From the NCBI RefSeq assembly GCF_042663885.1, contig NZ_JBHSXV010000001.1: a stretch of DNA of 64,000 nucleotides. One strand, 5' to 3'. The position numbers and the translations under genes were made by a program. Within the stretch, counting starts at the first letter, position 1, and each line of letters starts with the position of its first letter. This document shows, piece after piece, positions 58,486-64,000 of this stretch. A model generated the notes under the pieces. It was not told where the DNA came from and ran no database searches. It saw only the letters and a list, made by a program, of their open reading frames with translations. Source of the stretch: Aquipuribacter hungaricus (GTDB lineage: Bacteria > Actinomycetota > Actinomycetes > Actinomycetales > JBBAYJ01).

Positions 58486-59574
58486 GTGAACGAAGACCGT
58501 CAGAGCGTGGTGCCGTTCCTGCGCGCCCTCGTCGAGCTGCGTGGCTCCGACCTGCACTGCAAGGTCGGCTCCCCGCCGCGCATCCGCATCGACGGGCACC
58601 TGCGCAAGGTCCAGGCCCCCGACCTGCGACCCGAGGACACCGAGCACATGGTGGCCGAGGTGCTGCGCGAGGACCTGCTCCACGACTTCCGCACCACCAA
58701 CGAGGCCGACTTCGCCTACTCCGTCCCCGGCGTCGGACGGTTCCGCGTCAACGCCTTCCGTCAGCGCGGCTCGGCCGGCCTGGTCTTCCGGCGCGTCTCC
58801 GGCGGTGCCATCCCGCTCGTCGACCTCGGCCTGCCCGACGTCATCGCCCGGCTCGCGCTGGAGCCCCGCGGCCTCGTCCTGGTCACCGGGCCCACCGGCT
58901 CGGGGAAGACGACGACGCTCGCCGGGATGATCGACCACATCAACACCACCAAGGAGGTCCACGTCATCACCATCGAGGACCCCATCGAGGTGCTGCACCG
59001 GGACCAGCTGTCCATGATCAACCAGCGCGAGGTCCGCCTGGACACCGCCGACTTCTCCTCCGCGCTGCGCGGCGCGATGCGCCAGGACCCCGACGTCATC
59101 CTCGTCGGCGAGATGCGCGACTACGAGACGGTCAAGGCCGCGCTCGCCGCCTCGGAGACCGGGCACTTCGTCCTGTCGACGCTGCACACCACCGACGCGC
59201 AGGAGACCGTCAACCGGGTCATCGACTTCTTCCCCCCGCACGAGCAGAAGCAGGTCCGCCTCGCCCTCGCCGGCGCGCTGCGCGGGATCATCTGCCAGCG
59301 GCTCGTGCCGCGCGCCGACGGCCAGGGCCGTTGCGTCGTCATGGAGGTGGCGGTCAACACCGGCCGCATCGCCGACGCGATCAGCGACCCGGACAAGACG
59401 AGCACGATCGGCGACCTCATCAAGGAGGGCGCCTACTACGGGATGCAGACCTTCGACCAGCACCTGGTCGAGCTCATCCGCGACGGGGTCATCACGCTGG
59501 AGGAGGCGCGGCACGCCTCGAGCAACCCCCACGACCTGCAGGTCGAGCTGCGCCGCCTGGGCCTGGTGGCCTGA
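58486..59574 (+). CDS. pilT: PilT-like type IV pilus retraction ATPase
   Basis: 362 residues. Secretion-ATPase motifs are complete: Walker A GPTGSGKTTTLAGMIDHIN, Asp box ITIEDPIEVLH, Walker B DPDVILVGEMRDYETVKAAL and His box SETGHFVLSTLHTTDAQE. The N-terminal domain starts LRALVELRGSDLHCKVGSPPRIRIDG. Length and GEMRD motif place it with PilT rather than PilB. No other pilus gene is in the window, so it is either an orphan or serves a pilus encoded elsewhere. GTG 58486 lies 41 bases after the M48 stop. Confidence 0.92.
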   Translation: MNEDRQSVVPFLRALVELRGSDLHCKVGSPPRIRIDGHLRKVQAPDLRPEDTEHMVAEVLREDLLHDFRTTNEADFAYSVPGVGRFRVNAFRQRGSAGLVFRRVSGGAIPLVDLGLPDVIARLALEPRGLVLVTGPTGSGKTTTLAGMIDHINTTKEVHVITIEDPIEVLHRDQLSMINQREVRLDTADFSSALRGAMRQDPDVILVGEMRDYETVKAALAASETGHFVLSTLHTTDAQETVNRVIDFFPPHEQKQVRLALAGALRGIICQRLVPRADGQGRCVVMEVAVNTGRIADAISDPDKTSTIGDLIKEGAYYGMQTFDQHLVELIRDGVITLEEARHASSNPHDLQVELRRLGLVA

Positions 59575-59611
59575 GCGCACGCACCGCCGGTCCGGGACGC
59601 CGGGCCGCGGG

Positions 59612-60121
59612 TCAGGGCCGCAGCGGCAGGCGGTAGGTCCGCAGGTCGACCCCGGGTACCGGGGACCAGTCGCGCTCGGGGCTGCGGTCGAAGCCCATGC
59701 CCTCGTACATCGCGTGCGCGCCCGTCATCCGGGGTCCGCTCGACAGCACGAAGCGCTCGCAGCCCTCCTCGCGGGCCCGCTCCACGCAGGCGGTGGTGAG
59801 CAGCCGGCCGACGCCGCGGCCGCGGGCCGCCGGGGCGACCGCGAGCATCCGCATCTCCGCCTCGCCGGGGCCCGCCAGCTCCGCGAAGCGGGACAGGGCG
59901 CGCGCGTACGTCGCGGTCCCGACGAGCCCGTCGTCGTCCACAGCGGCCAGCAGCACGGCCTCGCGCGCCCGGGGCATGGCGTCGGCCACGGTGCCCAGGT
60001 AGCCGTCCTCGTCCTCGAGCAGGTGCTCGCCGCCGTACACGTCGGCCACCAGCCGGCCGCAGGCCTGCACCAGGTCGGGGTCCTCGGGCGTGGCGACGAC
60101 CACGCGCACGGGCCCGCTCAC
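59612..60121 (-). CDS. GNAT family N-acetyltransferase
   Basis: 169 residues. Motif A of the acetyl-CoA site is MRMLAVAPAARGRGVGRLLTTACVERAREEG, and the C-terminal YEGMGFDRSPERDW is typical of the superfamily. The acceptor substrate is unknown. GTG 60121 overlaps the stop of the upstream unknown gene by 4 bases, so it is coupled to it. Confidence 0.88.
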   Translation of the reverse strand: MSGPVRVVVATPEDPDLVQACGRLVADVYGGEHLLEDEDGYLGTVADAMPRAREAVLLAAVDDDGLVGTATYARALSRFAELAGPGEAEMRMLAVAPAARGRGVGRLLTTACVERAREEGCERFVLSSGPRMTGAHAMYEGMGFDRSPERDWSPVPGVDLRTYRLPLRP

Positions 60122-60927
60122 CGGGAGGCCGCCGCGCGCCGCCGCCAGGCCAGGACCATGAGCAGGCCCAGGACGACGTCGAACACGCCGATGGCCAGCG
60201 CCAGGCCGCCCAGGGTCGACAGCTCGCCGTCGGCGTCCCGGGAGCCCAGCGCCACGACGACGATGACCACCCCGACGACGAGGTAGAGCAGCGCCCGGCG
60301 ACGCTCGGTCGCCAGGGCGGCGTCGGGGTCCGCGGCCGCGCCGGGGTCGGCTGCGGTCGAGCCCGTCCCGTCCGTCGAGCCCGTCGTGCGGTCAGGGGTC
60401 AGGGGGACCGCCGGCACGGCGAGGGGCCCGGTGTCGGGGCCCTCGTGGCCCTCCGCCGCGCGGGCCGCCATGGCCTCGGTCGCGGACACGTCGCTCGTCT
60501 CCTGCCCGATCCTCCGGGCCGCGGCCAGGCCGCCCTCGTCGTGCACCCGGCCGTCGAACGGCTCGCCCGTCTGCGCGTCCCACGCCAGCAGCCCGGTCTC
60601 GCGCTCCAGCAGCCCCACGACGTCGACGACGACGTCGTGGAACGCGGCGCGGTCCTCGCGCTCGGTGTAGGGGAAGCTCACGGACGCCTCGTCCGGGTAC
60701 AGGCTCACCTGCAGCCCCGAGGCGTGGGAGGCCTCGCAGGTGTCCGCGTCGACGGAGACCTCGACCTCGCCGACCCGCTGGCGCAGCGACGCCACGACCC
60801 GCTCCCACTGCTCGAGCCGCTCCGGGCGCAGCGTGTCGCCCAGGACGTCGCGTCCCTCGGCCTCGTCGAGCGCGGCCTCCCAGGTCTGCCCTGGTCGGCG
60901 CGGGACGAAGAGGATGTCGTAGCTCAC
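60118..60927 (-). CDS. Uncharacterised protein with two C-terminal membrane segments (269 aa)
   Basis: I do not recognise the family. The start (VSYDILFVPRRPGQTWEAALDEAEG) resembles small soluble actinobacterial proteins that begin SYDL-x-F. Residues 1-150 form a mixed alpha/beta domain with many acidic residues; residues 150-200 are a Thr/Ala/Asp-rich linker; two membrane helices (ALLYLVVGVVIVVVALG and LGGLALAIGVFDVVLGLLMVLAW) end the protein. The soluble domain therefore faces the cytoplasm, tethered by its C-terminus. The GTG is preceded by AGGTGAGG. It is followed by an overlapping acetyltransferase gene. Confidence 0.7.
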   Translation of the reverse strand: MSYDILFVPRRPGQTWEAALDEAEGRDVLGDTLRPERLEQWERVVASLRQRVGEVEVSVDADTCEASHASGLQVSLYPDEASVSFPYTEREDRAAFHDVVVDVVGLLERETGLLAWDAQTGEPFDGRVHDEGGLAAARRIGQETSDVSATEAMAARAAEGHEGPDTGPLAVPAVPLTPDRTTGSTDGTGSTAADPGAAADPDAALATERRRALLYLVVGVVIVVVALGSRDADGELSTLGGLALAIGVFDVVLGLLMVLAWRRRAAASR

Positions 60928-60999
60928 CGGTGCCTCACCTGGTCCCCTCGTCGTGCCCCGTCGTCCCCCCGACCCCCGTCCCCGGGGGGCCTGGCGTGC

Positions 61000-61036
61000 G
61001 ACGACGCCGCCCCCGGGAGCCGGGGACGGCGTCGTC
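61000..61036 (-). terminator. Terminator downstream of sodN
   Basis: A 10-bp outer stem (gacgacgccg / cggcgtcgtc) extended by an inner cccc/gggg pairing lies 15 bases after the sodN stop on the minus strand. It separates sodN from the unknown gene at 60118-60927. Confidence 0.65.
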
Positions 61037-61051
61037 TGCGGTGCGGCTGCC

Positions 61052-61450
61052 TCAGGCAGCGACCTTCTTGGTGTCCCAGAAGATCTCGGAGATCTCGTCG
61101 ATCTTGCCGAGGAGCTGGTCGGCGACCGCGACGTCGGTGGAGTCCTTGACCCCGCCGGCACCGGCGAGCTTGATCGACTCGTTGAACAGCTGGTGCAGGT
61201 TCGGGTACTTCTCGAAGTGGGGCGCCTTGAAGTAGTCGCTCCACAGCACGGACAGGTGGTGCTTGACGAGCTCGGCGCGCTCCTCCTTGATGAGGACCGC
61301 ACGCTGGCGGAACTGCTCGTCGTCGGAGGCGTGAAACTTGACCATGCAGCCCTTGACGGACTCGGCCTCGATCCGCGCCTGCGCCGGGTCGTAGACCCCG
61401 CAGGGGAGGTCGCAGTGGGCCGAGACCTCGGCGATACGGAAACCGATCAT
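61052..61450 (-). CDS. sodN: Nickel superoxide dismutase
   Basis: 132 residues. The precursor has an 11-residue propeptide (MIGFRIAEVSA) followed by the nickel hook HCDLPCGVYDP, whose His1, Cys2 and Cys6 bind Ni after cleavage. The rest (KEERAELVKHHLSVLWSDYFKAPHFEKYPNLHQLFNE) is the conserved four-helix body. It converts superoxide to oxygen and peroxide in the cytoplasm. The maturation protease sodX is divergently encoded 75 bases away, the usual arrangement. In Streptomyces this gene is controlled by nickel through Nur; I did not find a convincing Nur site. Confidence 0.96.
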   Translation of the reverse strand: MIGFRIAEVSAHCDLPCGVYDPAQARIEAESVKGCMVKFHASDDEQFRQRAVLIKEERAELVKHHLSVLWSDYFKAPHFEKYPNLHQLFNESIKLAGAGGVKDSTDVAVADQLLGKIDEISEIFWDTKKVAA

Positions 61451-61525
61451 CAGGAGTCATCCTCTCGAACAGCTGTGTGGACCGGGGGCAGGCCGCCCTC
61501 ACCGGACCCTTGCGACACTACAACC

Positions 61526-61873
61526 GTGCCGACGCCCCCGCGCTTCCGCCGCAGGCGGACGGACCGCTGGCAGGTGGTGCGCGTCACAGGCGCGTCGATG
61601 CTCCCGACGCTGCGCGACGGGGACCTGCTGCTGCTGCGGCGGGGCCGCACGCCGGTGGTCGGGGACGTCGTCGTCGCCGACCTGCCGGGCGCCCGCGGGC
61701 CCGGGGTCAAGCGGGCCGTGGCCCTGGGACCGGACGGCTGGTGGCTCGAGCGCGACAGCCCGGCGGAGGGCACCGACTCGTGGCTGTTCGGCGCGGTGCC
61801 GGTCGCCGACGTCCACGGTGTGGTCCGGGCGCGGCTGTGGCCCCGGCCGGGCCGCCTGCCCCGCCGCGCCTGA
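61526..61873 (+). CDS. sodX: Nickel superoxide dismutase maturation protease (S26 family)
   Basis: 115 residues of the S26 signal-peptidase fold without a membrane anchor. The catalytic serine is in VTGASMLPTLRDGDLLLLR and the catalytic lysine in GPGVKRAVALGPDGWWLERDSP. It removes the SodN propeptide to expose the N-terminal histidine. GTG 61526 is preceded by GACACT-N6 with no ribosome site (leaderless). Divergent from sodN. Confidence 0.92.
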   Translation: MPTPPRFRRRRTDRWQVVRVTGASMLPTLRDGDLLLLRRGRTPVVGDVVVADLPGARGPGVKRAVALGPDGWWLERDSPAEGTDSWLFGAVPVADVHGVVRARLWPRPGRLPRRA

Positions 61874-61924
61874 GGCCCTCGCCCACGACGTGCCGGGCGC
61901 CCGCCCAGCCCCGAGACTTCCCGG

Positions 61925-62602
61925 GTGGTCGACGTGGAGCGCCCCGGCGCGCAGCAGTGGGTCCCCGGCAGCGACGAGGGGACGGCCGGACCGGCCGGCG
62001 GGCACCCGGACGTCGACGCGCTGCGGGCCGCCGCACCCGCGTGCCGGGGCTGCGAGCTGTGGGAGCCCGCGACCCAGGTCGTCTTCTCCGCGGGCAACCC
62101 GCACGGCCGGGTCGTGCTGGTCGGCGAGCAGCCCGGGGACGTCGAGGACACCCAGGGCATCCCCTTCGTCGGGCCCGCGGGCCGGCTGCTGCAGAAGGCG
62201 CTCGACGAGGCCGGCCTGCAGCGGCAGGACCTCTACGTCACCAACGCGGTCAAGCACTTCCGGTTCGAGCAGAAGGGGAAGCGGCGCATCCACCAGACGC
62301 CGGAGCTCGCGCACATGGTCGCCTGCCGGCCGTGGCTGCAGGCCGAGCTGGAGGCGGTCGACCCCCGGGTGCTCGTGCTGCTGGGCGCGACCGCGGCCAA
62401 GACGCTGCTGGGCGGGCAGTTCCGGGTGACCAAGGAGCGGGGGGTGCTCGGCCCGCGCGACACCACGGCCGGCCGGTTCGACGTGCTGCCGACCGTGCAC
62501 CCGTCGTCGATCCTGCGCGGGCCGCCCGAGCAGCGCGACGAGGCCTTCGCCGCCCTGGTCGCCGACCTCGCCGTGGTCACCGAGCACCTCGCGCGCGCCT
62601 GA
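61925..62602 (+). CDS. udgX: Uracil-DNA glycosylase of the UdgX type
   Basis: 225 residues. The family-4-like core has VVLVGEQPGDVEDTQGIPFVGPAGRLL and the C-terminal VHPSSILRG. The UdgX-defining insertion is present: GKRRIHQTP with H123, the residue that becomes covalently attached to the deoxyribose after uracil excision in the mycobacterial enzyme. Four N-terminal region cysteines are partly retained (ACRGCELW), as for an Fe-S cluster. GAGACT lies 6 bases before GTG 61925 (leaderless). It is expected to trap uracil sites in DNA rather than turn over. Confidence 0.93.
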   Translation: MVDVERPGAQQWVPGSDEGTAGPAGGHPDVDALRAAAPACRGCELWEPATQVVFSAGNPHGRVVLVGEQPGDVEDTQGIPFVGPAGRLLQKALDEAGLQRQDLYVTNAVKHFRFEQKGKRRIHQTPELAHMVACRPWLQAELEAVDPRVLVLLGATAAKTLLGGQFRVTKERGVLGPRDTTAGRFDVLPTVHPSSILRGPPEQRDEAFAALVADLAVVTEHLARA

Positions 62603-62708
62603 CGCGGCCCCGCCGAGGTCGTCCCGGCGGTCGTCGGGAGTGCACGGATGCGTGGTCGACGAGCCCCCGGACCGCGCACCACCGCGATGTCGGCGCCGGG
62701 CGCGCCCC

Positions 62709-63683
62709 TCAGGGCACGAGGACGAGCTTGCCGATGACGTCGCCCTCGACCATGCGCTCGACCGCGTCGGCCGCGTCGGTCATCGGCAGGACGCTGTCGA
62801 CGAGCGGGCGCACCCCGGTCGTCGCGCAGAACCGCAGCAGCCGGTCGAGCTCGTCCCGGGTGCCCATGGTCGAGCCGACGACGCGCAGCTGGAGGAAGAA
62901 CACCCGCTGCAGGTCCGCCGACGGGGTCGCGCCCGACGTCGCGCCGGAGACGACGACGGTGCCGCCCGGGCGCAGCGCCTTGAGCGAGTGGGCCCAGGTG
63001 GCCTCGCCGACGGTCTCCATGACCGCGTCGACCCGCTCCGGCAGCCGGGCGCCGGGCTCGAACGCCGCGGCCGCCCCCAGGTCGAGCGCCCGCTCGCGCT
63101 TGCCCTCGTCCCGGCTCGTCACCCACACCCGCAGCCCGGCGGCCGCGCCGAGCAGGACGAGCGCGGTGGCCACCCCGCCGCCGGCGCCCTGCACCAGGAC
63201 CGTCTGGCCCGGCTGCAGCCCGGACTGCGTGAACAGCATCCGGTAGGCGGTCAGCCATGCCGTGGGCAGGCACGCCGCCTCCTCGAAGCTCAGCGCCGCC
63301 GGCTTCGGGACGAGGTTGCGCCGGGGCACGAGCACCGTGCCGGCGAACGTGCCGGGGTAGACCTCGCTGAGCAGGGAGCGCCGCGGGTCCAGCGTCTCCT
63401 CGCCGGTCCACGCCGGGTCGGACAGCACGGCGTGGACGACGACCTCGTTGCCGTCGGGGTCCACCCCGGCCGCGTCGCAGCCCAGCACCATCGGCATCTT
63501 CTCCGCGGGCAGGCCGACCCCGCGCAGGCTCCACACGTCGTGGTGGTTGAGCGCGGCCGCCCGGACCGTCACCGGCACCCAGTCCGCGGGGGGCGGGGTG
63601 GTCGGCACCGGGGCCTCGTCGCGCACCTCGAGGGCGGCGAGCGGGTCGGAGGGGGAGGGGCGGACAGCGACGACGGCGACCAT
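62709..63683 (-). CDS. Quinone oxidoreductase-like MDR family protein
   Basis: 324 residues of the medium-chain dehydrogenase/reductase superfamily without catalytic-zinc cysteines. The N-terminal part is AAALNHHDVWSLRGVGLP and GCDAAGVDPDGNEV; the NADPH fold is VLVQGAGGGVATALVLLGAAAG. The expected activity is NADPH-dependent reduction of quinones or enones. ATG 63683 has TAGACC 6 bases upstream. It precedes the SGNH hydrolase by transcription from the opposite side of a 49-base gap, on the same strand. Confidence 0.88.
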   Translation of the reverse strand: MVAVVAVRPSPSDPLAALEVRDEAPVPTTPPPADWVPVTVRAAALNHHDVWSLRGVGLPAEKMPMVLGCDAAGVDPDGNEVVVHAVLSDPAWTGEETLDPRRSLLSEVYPGTFAGTVLVPRRNLVPKPAALSFEEAACLPTAWLTAYRMLFTQSGLQPGQTVLVQGAGGGVATALVLLGAAAGLRVWVTSRDEGKRERALDLGAAAAFEPGARLPERVDAVMETVGEATWAHSLKALRPGGTVVVSGATSGATPSADLQRVFFLQLRVVGSTMGTRDELDRLLRFCATTGVRPLVDSVLPMTDAADAVERMVEGDVIGKLVLVP

Positions 63684-63732
63684 GGCAGCGGTCTACCAGG
63701 TCCGCCCCGGCCGGTGGCACCGGCGCACGCGC

Positions 63733-64000
63733 TCAGGCCGGGAAGAGGCGGTCCCAGCCGCCGTGGAGCACGAGGTAGGCGATGAGCCCGTACCCGGTCT
63801 GGCCGGGCACCCGCCCGTCGGAGGCGGCCAGGTCGGCCTCCCAGTCGGCGTTGCCGGACAGCCCGGCGAGCAGGTCGACGTAGGGGACCCCGCGCCGGTC
63901 GCACACCTCGGTGAACGCGTCGGCAAGGCCTCGCAGCGGGCCGGCGAGGGCGCCGTCCGGGCCGCCGGGCAGCACGGGCGGGGGACCGACCACGAGGGCG
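63733..64000 (-). CDS. SGNH/GDSL hydrolase family protein, C-terminal part (5' end outside window)
   Basis: The last 88 residues of a protein whose start lies beyond the right edge. LVVGPPPVLPGG, AFTEVCDRRGVPYVDLLAGLSGN and VPGQTGYGLIAYLVLHGGWDRLF follow the pattern of small actinobacterial GDSL-like lipases or acylhydrolases, where the catalytic Asp and His lie near DGxHPxxxGY. Here that position reads DGRVPGQTGYG, so the usual catalytic His is replaced by Val, and activity is doubtful. The catalytic Ser would be upstream, outside the window. Confidence 0.7.
   Translation of the reverse strand, partial: ALVVGPPPVLPGGPDGALAGPLRGLADAFTEVCDRRGVPYVDLLAGLSGNADWEADLAASDGRVPGQTGYGLIAYLVLHGGWDRLFPA

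Noticed and set aside
61451..61525. Possible Nur (nickel) operator between sodN and sodX
   Set aside because: TTGCGA and a weak CAA half occur, but not the TTGCAA-N5-TTGCAA pattern; matches are too poor to claim.

Overview
The window is about 75% GC, uses mostly GTG/ATG starts with G/C-ending codons, and carries several Actinomycetota marker genes: the SigR/RsrA thiol-stress pair, the 24-residue ribosomal protein bL37, a UPF0182 protein, Ni superoxide dismutase with SodX, HisN-type histidinol phosphatase and UdgX. I infer a free-living, aerobic, high-GC actinobacterium, perhaps of the Kineosporiales/Micrococcales type; the genus cannot be fixed from the sequence alone.

Layout. 1-2.8 kb: end of a UPF0182 membrane protein, initiator tRNA, a small orphan ORF, a DHFR/RibD-like reductase. 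2.9-10.3 kb: Bcr/CflA exporter, then a TetR-MMPL-YhgE export operon whose last gene carries two single-base insertions. 10.3-17 kb: glucose dehydrogenase-like enzyme, rpsD, a DUF2470 protein behind an iron-box-like site, a SNF2 helicase, DoxX and TerC membrane proteins. 17-21 kb: ethanolamine permease and ethanolamine ammonia-lyase (eat-eutB-eutC). 21.4-29.5 kb: a cation/amino-acid symporter with a leader peptide and SigR-type promoter, a SpoIIE phosphatase facing an anti-sigma kinase, then metY and a flavin monooxygenase behind a SAM riboswitch followed by a Cys-rich leader peptide. 29.6-40.2 kb: GGDEF-EAL protein, APC permease, gluconokinase, RNase J, TetR-ABC exporter, K+ channel, thioredoxin. 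40.3-45.2 kb: a compact catabolic cluster (LigA/LigB extradiol dioxygenase, citryl-CoA lyase, CoA transferase) divergent from an amidohydrolase. 45.2-64 kb: mostly housekeeping and stress genes (GT-C enzyme, PsiE, HisN, RsgA, AroA, SRAP, SigR-RsrA, bL37, a biotinyl carrier, M48 peptidase, PilT-like ATPase, NiSOD/SodX, UdgX, quinone reductase, partial SGNH hydrolase).

Two themes run through the window. One is sulfur and thiol control. SigR-RsrA has what looks like its own SigR promoter, and the same GGAA(T/C)-N18-GTT element occurs upstream of the MFS exporter and of the symporter. The symporter and metY operons each begin with a small leader peptide of the HVDL/Cys type, and the metY leader also has an S-box. 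The other theme is leaderless translation: fourteen genes have a NANNNT -10-like hexamer exactly 6 or 7 bases before the start codon. The most promising undescribed systems are the SAM riboswitch-leader peptide tandem and the LigAB / CoA-transferase / citryl-CoA-lyase / amidohydrolase cluster with its repeated operator. All calls were made by eye from the sequence, without database searches.
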